A stretch of 64,000 nucleotides of DNA from Mesorhizobium sp. (GCA_004017535.1 SAJS01000001.1:372001-436000); one strand, 5' to 3'; numbered from the stretch's first letter, positions 9,456 to 17,647 are shown. Numbers and translations: made by a program. Notes: a model not told the origin generated them from the sequence alone.

Positions 9456-9638
9456 TCGTCATTCTAGGGCGGAGCAAGGAGCGAAGCGACGCGCGCAGAC
9501 CCTAGAATCCATTCCGTGACCTTGGCCGAAAAGTGCAGCGGAGCAGAATTCTGGACCGTTGCGGCGCGTTCAAGTCACGGCATGGATCCTCGGGTCTGCG
9601 CTGCGTCGCTTCGCTCCTTGCTCCGCCCGTGGATGACG
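9456..9638. repeat. ~180-bp palindromic element, family A, copy 1
   Basis: Occupies most of the 278-bp gap between two convergent genes. The left end (GTCATTCTAGGGCGGAGCAA) is mirrored by the right end (TTGCTCCGCCCGTGGATGAC). Further inside, GAGCGAAGCGAC pairs with GTCGCTTCGCTC and CCGTGAC with GTCACGG, so most of the element can fold into one long stem. Related copies lie at 20101-20279 and 61085-61254. No transposase is encoded. Confidence 0.9.
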
Positions 9639-9715
9639 AAGTGATGGAGGTTTCGGCTAATCTCAAAGGTCCCCGACCGTGCGACAGTATCCGCGTGCGA
9701 ACTCCCCTAAATCGA

Positions 9716-11182
9716 TCAAGCGCCCATCAGCTGCTTGACCTTCCGCATATCCTGCAAGAACCGCTCCCGCTCGGCCTCCTTGTCCTCCTGCTCCCGGATG
9801 CGCAGGATGAAGGACGGGTGGATGGTCAGGAACACCCGCAAGCCATCCTCGAGCTCGACCACGTCGCCGCGCATCTTGGTGATCGGCACCGCCTTGCCGA
9901 GCAGCGATTGCGCCGCCGTCGCTCCGAGCGCCACAACGAGGTTGGGCTTGACCAAGTCAAGCTCCTTGTCCAGCCACCAGCGGCAGGCCTGGATCTCGCC
10001 GGCATTGGGCTTGGAGTGGATGCGCCTTTTGCCGCGCGGCTCGAATTTGAAGTGCTTCACCGCATTGGTCACATAGACCTTGCGTCGATCGATCGCGGCG
10101 TCGTCCAGGATGCTGTCGAACACCTTGCCCGCCGGCCCGACGAACGGCTTGCCGGCCAGATCCTCTTGGTCGCCAGGCTGCTCGCCGACGAAGATCACGT
10201 CGGCATTCTCCGGCCCTTCGCCGAAGACGGTCTGCGTCGCGTCGCGCCAGAGCGGGCAGCGGCGGCAGGCTTTCGCCTCCTCGCGCAGCTCCGGAATATC
10301 GTCGGCCTCTGGCGCCACCACATCGGACCGCTCGGGCGTAGGCCAGTGCTTGGCCTTCACCTTGGCATGATGCGGTGCTGGGCTGGTTGGCATCCGGGCG
10401 ATCATGTCTGACGCGGCTTTGTCCGCTCCTGCTATCAGATCTGGAATGAGCGAGGCCTCGGGAAGGTTCCGCCAATATTTCTTCGGCATCTCCTTCTGCA
10501 TCGCCTTCACCTTGAGGCGCGCCGGGTTGAAGACGTTTTCGAAATAGGTCCGCCACAACGCCTCGGCATCGTCTTCCGCCGGCGCGTCGCGCTTGGCCGC
10601 ACCCGGCCCCACCGCCAGCCTCTCGCCGTCCCAGTCGGCCGAGGCATGCGGGGTGAGGATCGTCCAGCGCATGCCAGTGAAACGACGCACGAAGAAATCG
10701 GCATTGCGCTCGACGATGTAATGGTCGGGCTCGAACCACGCGACATAGCGCTCGTCCGCGCCTTCGCCGATCTTCCGGAAACGCACGAAGGCGCGCATCT
10801 TGTGGATGTCGCGGTGCACGGCCTTCTCCATCGCCTCCAGCCGCCGGATGTCGGGATCGGTCGCGATCGAAAGCAGCTTCGGCTCCGAACGCAAACGCCA
10901 GAGCAGCCGGTAAAGAAAGCCGAAGCGCTCGGGGTCGCAATGGCAGATCACCGTCTCGGCGCGCTCGATGAAGTCGCGCGGTACGACCAGTCGCGCATCG
11001 GCTTGCGCGGCCGGCAATTCGCTGGCGCCATCTTCGCGATCCGGCTCGACCTGCCACGCGACATCTTCCGGCGGAATGTCGTTCGTCGCCAGCCGCCGCG
11101 CCGCGTCGCGCCAGCCGGCGAAATCCGTCTGGCTTTCGAGCCGGACGACATGAGCGGCGAGGTTGAGCTGGGTTCTTGCCAT
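9716..11182 (-). CDS. DUF4130-UdgX fusion: uracil-DNA glycosylase-type DNA repair protein
   Basis: 488-aa two-domain protein. Residues about 70-250 match DUF4130 (TIGR03915 type, often fused to or beside UdgX). Residues about 290-488 are a UdgX-type uracil-DNA glycosylase: CRRC (C306, C309) and C400 as Fe-S ligands, GEQPGDQEDLAG at 333-344, VTNAVKHFKF, the UdgX-specific loop KRRIHSKP with H389, and TIHPSFILR. In characterised UdgX this histidine forms a covalent bond with the abasic site after uracil removal. Where family-4 glycosylases have another Cys ligand (VKC) this protein has H377. It starts 2 bases after the radical SAM gene, so both form one operon behind an SOS box. Confidence 0.92.
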   Translation of the reverse strand: MARTQLNLAAHVVRLESQTDFAGWRDAARRLATNDIPPEDVAWQVEPDREDGASELPAAQADARLVVPRDFIERAETVICHCDPERFGFLYRLLWRLRSEPKLLSIATDPDIRRLEAMEKAVHRDIHKMRAFVRFRKIGEGADERYVAWFEPDHYIVERNADFFVRRFTGMRWTILTPHASADWDGERLAVGPGAAKRDAPAEDDAEALWRTYFENVFNPARLKVKAMQKEMPKKYWRNLPEASLIPDLIAGADKAASDMIARMPTSPAPHHAKVKAKHWPTPERSDVVAPEADDIPELREEAKACRRCPLWRDATQTVFGEGPENADVIFVGEQPGDQEDLAGKPFVGPAGKVFDSILDDAAIDRRKVYVTNAVKHFKFEPRGKRRIHSKPNAGEIQACRWWLDKELDLVKPNLVVALGATAAQSLLGKAVPITKMRGDVVELEDGLRVFLTIHPSFILRIREQEDKEAERERFLQDMRKVKQLMGA

Positions 11183-11184
11183 GG

Positions 11185-12420
11185 TCAGAACAAGGAAAGC
11201 TGCTCGCAGGAGCGGGTGATCGCCTGGCGCAAGCCGGCCTTGTCGGTCAGCGCGCCCGGCGACCAGTCTTCCGCGACGATGAAAGGCCGCACCTTGGCGA
11301 CCGAATGGCAGAGCCGGCCGACATCCTCGAGCCGCAGCCGGCGATGGCGGCGGGTCTCGACGATCCTGTCGGTGACCTTGGTGCCGAGCCCTGGAACGCG
11401 CAGCAGCGCTTCCCGCTCGGCGCGGTTGATGTCGACCGGGAACCGGCCCCGGTTGCGCAGCGCCCAGGCGAGTTTTGGGTCGATTGCCAGGTCGAGCATC
11501 CCGTCATTGCTGCCGGCCAGGATTTCCGGCTGCGAGAAACCGTAGAACCGCATCAGCCAGTCCGCCTGGTAGAGCCGGTGCTCGCGCATCAACGGCGGCT
11601 TCTGCGAGGGCAGCGAAGATGATGAATCGGGGATCGGGCTGAAGGCGGAGTAATAAACGCGGCGCAGGTGATAGCTGCCATAAAGCCGGGCGCTTGCGCG
11701 CAGAATGCCATCGTCGGAGGTCTTGTCGGCACCCACGATCATCTGCGTCGACTGGCCGCCCGGCGCGAAGCGCTCGCGCCTGCGGCTCTGCAATGTCGGC
11801 TCGGCCTTCTCCTCGATCTTGCGGCGCAGCTTGGCCATCGAAAGCCGGATCGTTTCCGGCTTCTTTTCCGGCGCCAGCTTCTTGACGCCTTCGTCCGTCG
11901 GCAGCTCGACATTGATCGACAGACGGTCGGCATAGAGGCCGGCCTTCTCGATCAGCTCGGCCGATGCCTCCGGAATTGTTTTCAGATGAATGTAGCCGCC
12001 GAACTTCTCCTCGATCCTGAGCCTGCGCGCCACCTCGACCATCTCGCCCATCGTCTCGTCGGGCGAGTGGATGACGCCCGACGACAGGAACAGTCCCTCG
12101 ATGTAGTTGCGGCGATAGAAATCCATGGTGAGCTTCACCACCTCATCGACGCTGAAGCGGGCGCGCCGCACATTCGAGGACGAGCGGTTGATGCAATAGC
12201 TGCAGTCATAGATGCAGAAATTGGTGAGCAGGATTTTCAAGAGCGAGATGCGGCGCCCGTCCGGCGCGTAGGAATGGCAGATGCCGGAACCCTCCGTCGA
12301 GCCGATGCCGCCCGATCTCAGCGAGTCGCGCTTCGCCGAGCCGGATGACGCGCAGGAAGCGTCGTATTTGGCGGCGTCGGAAAGGATCGCCAGTTTCTCG
12401 CGGACGGAAAGCGTAGCCAT
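11185..12420 (-). CDS. Putative DNA-modification/repair radical SAM protein (TIGR03916 type)
   Basis: 411-aa radical SAM protein, first gene of an operon with the UdgX fusion. The [4Fe-4S] motif CxxxCxxC is C69-C73-C76 in NFCIYDCSYCINR. A helix-hairpin-helix near residues 335-362 (LLRVPGLGTKVTDRIVETRR) indicates DNA binding. Two more conserved-looking cysteines are at 23 and 48. The last residues are EQLSLF, a perfect match to the bacterial beta-clamp-binding consensus QL(S/D)LF. The partner DUF4130 family nearly always travels with this family, but the chemistry is not known. A role in processing damaged or modified bases is inference from the HhH domain, partner and SOS box. Confidence 0.92.
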   Translation of the reverse strand: MATLSVREKLAILSDAAKYDASCASSGSAKRDSLRSGGIGSTEGSGICHSYAPDGRRISLLKILLTNFCIYDCSYCINRSSSNVRRARFSVDEVVKLTMDFYRRNYIEGLFLSSGVIHSPDETMGEMVEVARRLRIEEKFGGYIHLKTIPEASAELIEKAGLYADRLSINVELPTDEGVKKLAPEKKPETIRLSMAKLRRKIEEKAEPTLQSRRRERFAPGGQSTQMIVGADKTSDDGILRASARLYGSYHLRRVYYSAFSPIPDSSSSLPSQKPPLMREHRLYQADWLMRFYGFSQPEILAGSNDGMLDLAIDPKLAWALRNRGRFPVDINRAEREALLRVPGLGTKVTDRIVETRRHRRLRLEDVGRLCHSVAKVRPFIVAEDWSPGALTDKAGLRQAITRSCEQLSLF

Positions 12421-12422
12421 TT

Positions 12423-12437
12423 GTTCATGATATGTTC
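12423..12437 (+). promoter_or_regulatory. LexA (SOS) box GTTC-N7-GTTC
   Basis: GTTC at 12423-12426, seven bases ATGATAT, GTTC at 12434-12437: an exact match to the alphaproteobacterial LexA consensus. It ends two bases before the start codon of the radical SAM gene, overlapping the region where ribosomes bind. On the minus strand an upstream TTATAGCC and TTGCCG could be promoter elements. Binding by LexA is inferred from consensus, not shown. Confidence 0.82.
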
Positions 12438-12509
12438 CAGAAATGCAATTGGCTATAACTTTTGATTGTCCGCGGCAAAACGTGATCGCCGCGCGCGTGT
12501 CGGTCCGCC

Positions 12510-13931
12510 TTACACCTCGTGCAGATAAAGGTGATAGTCTAATTCGCTGACCGTGCGCGCGACGCGCAGGTACTCGGCTTGCTTGATCGCCACGAAGGTC
12601 CGGTGCAGGTCTGGGCCCAGCGCCGATTTCAGGAAATCGGAGCCCCTGGCCGCCTCGATCGCGGCGCGCCAGTCAGCCGGCATGGTCGATCTCTCGCTCG
12701 CCTGCTCGTAACCGTTCCCAGTGGTCTCTGGCCCCGGATCCAGCCCCTCGTCGAGCCCTTTGACGATGCCGGCCAGCACCGTCGCCGCCACCAGATAGGG
12801 ATTGGCGTCGACGCCCGACGGCCTGTGCTCGATCCGGCGGTTCCTGGCCTCGCCCGCCGGCACGCGCAGCGCCACCGAGCGGTTGTTGACTCCCCATGTC
12901 GGCGCCACCGGCGCGTAGGATTGCGAGACGAAGCGCCGCCATGAATTGGCGTGCGGCGCGAACACCAGCATCGATTCCGCCATGGTGTGGATCAGGCCGC
13001 CAAGCGCGTTGAGCAGCGCCGGTGACCATTTCTCGCCGGCGGCCTCGGTGAAGACGTTGCGGCCGGCATCGTCCTGCAGCGAGACGTGGAAATGCATGCC
13101 GGAGCCCGCATAGGCCTCGATGGGCTTGGCCATGAAGCAGGCGGTGACGCCGTGCCGCCGCGCCTGCGCCCTGACAAGCCGCTTCAGCATGACGAGATCG
13201 TCGGCTGCCCGCATCACGTCCTTGCGGTAGTTCAGCGTCAGCTCGTACTGGCCGGGCGCATATTCGGAAATGACGGTCTCGGCCGGAATGCCTTGCGCCT
13301 TGGCCGCGGCGTAGATGTCGGAAAACAGCGGTTCCATGCCGTGCAGATGGTCGACCGAATAGACTTCCGTCTTCGCCGAACGGCGGCCGTCGAGCACCGC
13401 GCGGGCAGGCTGCACTTTGCCATCCGCGTCGCGCTCATTGGACAGCAGGAAGAACTCCAGCTCGAAGGCGCCAGCAGGATGCAGGCCGCGCGCCGCCAGC
13501 AATTCCACCTGCCTTGCCAGCACCAGGCGCGGATCGGAGGTCATCGGCTGGCCGTCGAGATGATACATCGACATCAGCACCTGGCCGCGCGCCGGGCTGG
13601 TGCCGTAGAGCGGCACCAGCGTGCCCGGAATCGGCCATGCCCTGAGGTCGCCGTCGCCTGTATCCCACACCAGTCCGGTCTCGTGCACATCCTCGCCGGT
13701 GATGTCGAGGCCGAGGATCGAGATCGGCAGGTGCCTACCATTCTCGAAAATGCCCAACAGCTCATGCCGGCGCACGATCTTGCCGCGGCCGATGCCGTTG
13801 GCGTCGGTGAGCACGATGTCGAACGCCTCGATCTCGGGATGCGCGTCGAGAAAGGCCTTCGCCTCGACGGGCGTCGAGCCGGAAGGGGACGTGGTAACGG
13901 CGTTCGGATTGTCCATGGCCGCTTTTCTCAC
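12510..13931 (-). CDS. Glutamine synthetase-family enzyme (PuuA-like gamma-glutamyl ligase)
   Basis: 473 aa, shaped like type-I glutamine synthetase but of the gamma-glutamylpolyamine synthetase branch. Motifs: AFELEFFLL (metal Glu), SEYAPGQYELTL, MAKPIEAYAGSGMHFHVSL, SYAPVAPTWGVNNRSVALR and IEHRPSGVDANPYL. These enzymes join glutamate to an amine such as putrescine, ethanolamine or another amine. A GTG start overlaps the stop of the upstream aminotransferase (GTGA); an ATG 15 bases later (13916) is the alternative start. Pairing with a class III aminotransferase suggests amine or polyamine breakdown; a candidate gamma-glutamyl-GABA hydrolase lies at 24 kb. Confidence 0.88.
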   Translation of the reverse strand: MRKAAMDNPNAVTTSPSGSTPVEAKAFLDAHPEIEAFDIVLTDANGIGRGKIVRRHELLGIFENGRHLPISILGLDITGEDVHETGLVWDTGDGDLRAWPIPGTLVPLYGTSPARGQVLMSMYHLDGQPMTSDPRLVLARQVELLAARGLHPAGAFELEFFLLSNERDADGKVQPARAVLDGRRSAKTEVYSVDHLHGMEPLFSDIYAAAKAQGIPAETVISEYAPGQYELTLNYRKDVMRAADDLVMLKRLVRAQARRHGVTACFMAKPIEAYAGSGMHFHVSLQDDAGRNVFTEAAGEKWSPALLNALGGLIHTMAESMLVFAPHANSWRRFVSQSYAPVAPTWGVNNRSVALRVPAGEARNRRIEHRPSGVDANPYLVAATVLAGIVKGLDEGLDPGPETTGNGYEQASERSTMPADWRAAIEAARGSDFLKSALGPDLHRTFVAIKQAEYLRVARTVSELDYHLYLHEV

Positions 13932-15304
13932 GCCGTAAGCCTGGCCGCAACCGCGGCGAAGGCGGCGATCAGCCGGCTCACTTGCGCTGAAGTCGTCACC
14001 GGCGAGATCAGCATCATGTTGTGGAACGGCGCGATCAGCACGCCGCGATTGACCAGCGCGACATGGATGGCGGCTTCGAGCTCGGGCGCATGCGCCTTCT
14101 CGGCCTCGGCGCCATCATGCAGCGGTCCGGGCGCGCAGATGAATTCGACGCGCGCGCCGACCCGCGCGACATGCCAGGGCAGCTTGTTGCGCTGGATGAC
14201 GGCGGTCAGCCCCGCATCGAGCCGGCGCGCCAGCCGGTCCATATGCGCGTAGGCTTGCTCCGTCATCACCACTTCCAGCGTCGCGCGCATGGCCGCGAAT
14301 TGCAGCGGGTTGGCCGACAGCGTCGTGCCCATGCCGGAATAGCCGGGCTCCTTGGTCCGGTTACAGGCGGCGTAACGCGTGGCGACCTCCTCGCGCATCC
14401 CCCAGATGCTTGCCGGCACGCCGCCGGCCACTGGCTTGCCGAGCACGAACAGGTCCGGCTCCAGCCCGTGCTTCTTGGTATAGCCGCCCGGGCCGGTGGA
14501 GATCGTGTGCGTTTCGTCGATCAAAAGCAGCGTGCCGGCCGCGCGGGTCAGCCGCCGCAGCGCGTCATGGAAGCCGGCATCCGGCAACACCATGCAGGAA
14601 TTGGTCAGCACCGGCTCGGTGATGACGCAGGCTACGTCGCGGTCCGCGAGCGCTGCTTCCAATGCGGCAACATCGTTGAACTCGACGATCTTGGTCGCCC
14701 GCGTGAGATCGCGGAATTCGCCGGCCAATCCAGGCCGGTTCACCGGCTTGCCGTCGATCAGCCGCACCATCGTCTCATCGACCGAGCCGTGATAGCAGCC
14801 GTTGAACACCAGGATCTTTTCACGGCCCGTCACGGCGCGGGCGACGCGCAGCGCGAAGCGGTTGGCGTCGGTGGCGGTGGTGGCGATCTGCCAGTATGGC
14901 AGACCGAAGCGCTGCTGCAGGAGCGGGCCGATAGCCAGCGCATCCTCGCTGGGCAGCATGTAGGTCAGGCCGCGCGCTGCCTGCCTGCGGATCGCGCGGG
15001 CGACCGCCGGCGGTGAATGGCCGAGCATCGAGCCGGTGTCGCCCAGGCAGAAATCGTCGAGCCTGTTGCCGTCGATGTCGGTGATGGTAGCGCCCTTCGC
15101 ACCGTCGACCAGGATCGGAAACGGCGTCGGCCAGTCTGTCATCCAGTGCATCGGCACGCCGCCGAGGAAACCGGCGATGCCGTTGCCGAGCTTCGCCTCG
15201 GATTTCGGCCGCGCCTTGCGGAAGGCGGCCGCCTCCGCCTCGCGCATCTCGGCGATGCGTGCGATGTCGATGCCGCCGATGTAAGTCCGGTCGATTGAAT
15301 GCAT
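13928..15304 (-). CDS. Class III PLP aminotransferase
   Basis: 458-aa aminotransferase of the class III (omega-aminotransferase / glutamate-1-semialdehyde aminomutase-like) fold. Visible are DFCLGDTGSMLGHSPPAVA, the cofactor site around FNGCYHGSVDE, the Asp pair region LLLIDETHT, and the Schiff-base lysine in LFVLGKPVAGGVPASIWG. YSGMGTTLSANPL marks the dimer-interface loop. It overlaps the PuuA-like gene by 4 bases, so both are made from one transcript. A likely role is removal of an amino group from an amine or amino acid next to the glutamyl ligase. Haem synthesis (HemL) is possible but less likely in this context. Confidence 0.87.
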   Translation of the reverse strand: MHSIDRTYIGGIDIARIAEMREAEAAAFRKARPKSEAKLGNGIAGFLGGVPMHWMTDWPTPFPILVDGAKGATITDIDGNRLDDFCLGDTGSMLGHSPPAVARAIRRQAARGLTYMLPSEDALAIGPLLQQRFGLPYWQIATTATDANRFALRVARAVTGREKILVFNGCYHGSVDETMVRLIDGKPVNRPGLAGEFRDLTRATKIVEFNDVAALEAALADRDVACVITEPVLTNSCMVLPDAGFHDALRRLTRAAGTLLLIDETHTISTGPGGYTKKHGLEPDLFVLGKPVAGGVPASIWGMREEVATRYAACNRTKEPGYSGMGTTLSANPLQFAAMRATLEVVMTEQAYAHMDRLARRLDAGLTAVIQRNKLPWHVARVGARVEFICAPGPLHDGAEAEKAHAPELEAAIHVALVNRGVLIAPFHNMMLISPVTTSAQVSRLIAAFAAVAARLTA

Positions 15305-15315
15305 GAGTCCCCCTC

Positions 15316-15380
15316 GGCAGTAGGCAGTAGGCAGTAGGCAGCAGGTGCCGTCGTCCCTAAGCCCTACTGCCTACTGCCTA
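15316..15380. repeat. Inverted heptamer array 1 (unit GGCAGTA)
   Basis: Four tandem 7-base units (GGCAGTA three times, then GGCAGCA) at 15316-15343 face two inverted units (TACTGCC) at 15365-15378, so transcripts can fold into a repeat-built hairpin. The last bases supply the TAG stop of the WD40 gene. The second array at 50641 has the same architecture with a related unit. Confidence 0.85.
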
Positions 15381-16364
15381 TGCTGTGATATCAATCACGC
15401 CGCAATCGCCGGCTGCACTTCCGAAGACGATGCGGCGCTCTTCCTTGTCCCACATCATCGACGTGATGGCGCCCTTGCCGGGGCGGCGCAGCAGCACCTC
15501 CTTGGCGTCGGCGAAGCGCGCCGCGATCACCATACCGTCCTCGTAGCCGATGGCCACGACATCTTGGCTCGGATGGCAGGCGACGCAGGTCACCATCGTG
15601 TTGCCGCGCGTGCCGAGCTCCAGCGGCGCCTTGCCCATCGGCCCGTCCTTGGCTTGAAACGGCCAGACGATCGCCGCCGGCGCGCCGGAGCTCGCCAGCC
15701 ATTTGCCCTTGACGCTCCACGACAGGCTCTTCACCTTGCCGGGATAGCCTGACATGCGCATGTGCTTGCCGTCGACGAGCTTCCAGCCATGCAGCGCGTT
15801 TTCCTGCATGGTGGTGATGAGGAAGGCGCCGTCCGGTGAAAAGGTGATGCCGGTGTGGGCGCCGGCCCATTCGAGTTCCACCGGCTTGCCCTCAGCCGCT
15901 GGAAAATGCAGCGTCGCGCCATTGTAACGGGCGGCGGCAAAACGCATGCCCTTGGGCGAGAAGGCTAGTCCTTCCACCGAGCGCGGGTGGGTGAATTCCT
16001 TGGTTTTGCCGTCGGCGAAACGCACAAAGGCGGTCTTGCCGGAAGCATAGGCGATCGCGCCCTGCGGACCCGCGGCGACGCTGGTGATCCATTTTTTTCC
16101 AGCGCTTGCGAGTTCATTCACCTCGCCGCCGGCCTTCACGGCAAACACCTTGCCGTCCTCGCCTCCGGTGATCAGCCGGTCGTTGGCCGAATCATGAAAG
16201 GCGGCAAGCAGACCGTCATTGGCCTGCACCGTCTTCTGCCCATTGTCCAACCGATGGATCGCGCCGTCGGCCAGCGCGAAATGCGGCACGTCGTTGAGGA
16301 AGACGGCGGCGACGCAATGGCCTTCAAGATCAAGCGGGGCGACTGTGGGCATAGGGCGGTCCAT
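15378..16364 (-). CDS. WD40-repeat beta-propeller protein
   Basis: 328 aa. The ATG at 16364 is chosen because the upstream extension translates only a repeat element. The sequence is a series of about seven blade-like units with fading WD40 signatures: RLITGGEDGKVFAV, GLAFSPKGMRFAAARYNG, GITFSPDGAFLITTMQEN, SLSWSVKGKWLASSGAPA, CVACHPSQDVVAIGYEDG, SMMWDKEERRIVFGSAAG. No signal peptide or enzymatic domain is visible. It follows a CobW-type GTPase on the same strand 227 bp downstream. This neighbourhood may mean a link to metal handling, but no function can be assigned from sequence. Confidence 0.85.
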   Translation of the reverse strand: MDRPMPTVAPLDLEGHCVAAVFLNDVPHFALADGAIHRLDNGQKTVQANDGLLAAFHDSANDRLITGGEDGKVFAVKAGGEVNELASAGKKWITSVAAGPQGAIAYASGKTAFVRFADGKTKEFTHPRSVEGLAFSPKGMRFAAARYNGATLHFPAAEGKPVELEWAGAHTGITFSPDGAFLITTMQENALHGWKLVDGKHMRMSGYPGKVKSLSWSVKGKWLASSGAPAAIVWPFQAKDGPMGKAPLELGTRGNTMVTCVACHPSQDVVAIGYEDGMVIAARFADAKEVLLRRPGKGAITSMMWDKEERRIVFGSAAGDCGVIDITA

Positions 16365-16410
16365 TCGGGCTTCTGTGCACGAAGCCGGTGCGGCTAGGTG
16401 CGACCTTGCC

Positions 16411-16556
16411 TTCTCCCCTTGTGGGAGAAGGTGGATCGGCGCGCAGCGCCGAGACGGTTGAGGGGTGTTGGACGGATCGCCGTCATCGCCAAGCTGGAGC
16501 ACCCCTCATCCGACCTCGCTTCGCGAGGCCACCTTCTCCCACAAGGGGAGAAGGGA
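16411..16556. repeat. ~150-bp palindromic element, family B, copy 1
   Basis: Ends are perfect mirror images: TTCTCCCCTTGTGGGAGAAG on the left and CTTCTCCCACAAGGGGAGAA on the right. The interior carries GCGCGCAGCGCC, GAGGGGTG and its complement CACCCCTC. It lies between the CobW and WD40 genes. A variant copy is at 26161. Confidence 0.9.
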
Positions 16557-16591
16557 AGAACGGGCAGCGCTAGCGCCTGAAGGTGAGGAAA

Positions 16592-17647
16592 TCAAGCCGC
16601 CTGGCAGGCTTCAAAACTCTTCCTGAGCCGCTCCGCATCGAGATCCCGGCCGATGAAGACCAGCCGGCTCTCATGCTTCTCGCCGTCCTTCCAGGCGCGC
16701 TGGTGGTCGCCCTCGAGGATCATGTGCACGCCCTGCAGCACATAGCGGTCCTCGTCGCCCTTGAGCGCGATGATGCCCTTCAGCCGCAGGATGTTCGGCC
16801 CCTCCATCTGGGTCACCTTCTCGATCCAGGGGAAGAACTTCTTGGGATCCATCTCGCCGCCGCGCAGCGACACCGACTTCACCGTCACGTCATGGATGTC
16901 GGAAGCATGGTGGTGATGGTGATCGTGGCCGTCATGATGATGGTGGTCGTGGTCGCAGTCCGGGCCGCATTCATGGTCGTGATCGTGGTCATGCGCCTCG
17001 AGGAAGTGCGGATCGTTCTCCAGCGCGCGCGACAGGTCGAAGGCGCCGCGGTCGAGCACTTCGTCGAGCGCCACGCCGGACCGCTGCGTACGATGGATCT
17101 TTGCCGCCGGATTGATGGCGCGGATCGTCGCCTCGACCTTTTCCAGCTCTTCCGGCGTGACGAGGTCGGTCTTGTTCAGCACCACCACGTCGGCGAAGGC
17201 GATCTGGTCCTCGGCCTCCTTGGAATCCTTCAAGCGCAGCGGCAGGTGCTTGGCGTCGACCAGCGCCACCACCGCGTCGAGCTTGGTCTTGGTGCGCACG
17301 TCGTCATCCATGAAGAAGGTCTGCGCCACCGGCACCGGGTCGGCGAGGCCGGTGGTCTCCACGACGATGGCGTCGAAGCGGCCGGGCCGGCGCATCAGGC
17401 CCTCGACGACCCGGATCAGGTCGCCGCGCACCGTGCAGCACACGCAGCCATTGTTCATCTCGTAGATTTCCTCGTCGGATTCCACGATCAGGTCGTTGTC
17501 GATGCCGATCTCACCGAACTCGTTGACGATGACGGCGTAGCGCTTGCCGTGGTTCTCCGACAGGATGCGGTTGAGCAGCGTCGTCTTGCCCGCGCCGAGA
17601 TAACCGGTGAGAACGGTTACGGGGATTTGCGTCTGTGCATCGCTCAT
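16592..17647 (-). CDS. CobW/P47K-type metal-chaperone GTPase with His-rich loop
   Basis: 351-aa COG0523 GTPase. Walker A GYLGAGKT is at 15-22, the metal motif CVCC at 68-71 (GCVCCTVRGDL), NKTD at 158-161, and the CobW C-terminal domain follows residue 250. Between the domains lies a metal-sequestering stretch (about 219-247) with 15 or so histidines in DHDHD and HHHH blocks plus two Cys. Proteins of this shape deliver zinc, cobalt or iron to client enzymes; the His-rich loop favours zinc, cobalt or nickel. I see no Zur-type palindrome upstream. The client cannot be named; the WD40 gene follows downstream. Confidence 0.92.
   Translation of the reverse strand: MSDAQTQIPVTVLTGYLGAGKTTLLNRILSENHGKRYAVIVNEFGEIGIDNDLIVESDEEIYEMNNGCVCCTVRGDLIRVVEGLMRRPGRFDAIVVETTGLADPVPVAQTFFMDDDVRTKTKLDAVVALVDAKHLPLRLKDSKEAEDQIAFADVVVLNKTDLVTPEELEKVEATIRAINPAAKIHRTQRSGVALDEVLDRGAFDLSRALENDPHFLEAHDHDHDHECGPDCDHDHHHHDGHDHHHHHASDIHDVTVKSVSLRGGEMDPKKFFPWIEKVTQMEGPNILRLKGIIALKGDEDRYVLQGVHMILEGDHQRAWKDGEKHESRLVFIGRDLDAERLRKSFEACQAA

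Noticed and set aside
13928-15304. Annotation of the class III aminotransferase as HemL (glutamate-1-semialdehyde aminomutase)
   Set aside because: It is coupled to a PuuA-like ligase; Alphaproteobacteria make aminolevulinate by the ALA synthase route, and the fold is shared by many aminotransferases.
15316-15380. CRISPR-like look of the tandem GGCAGTA array
   Set aside because: Units of 7 bases are adjacent without spacers and turn round into inverted units; there are no cas genes.
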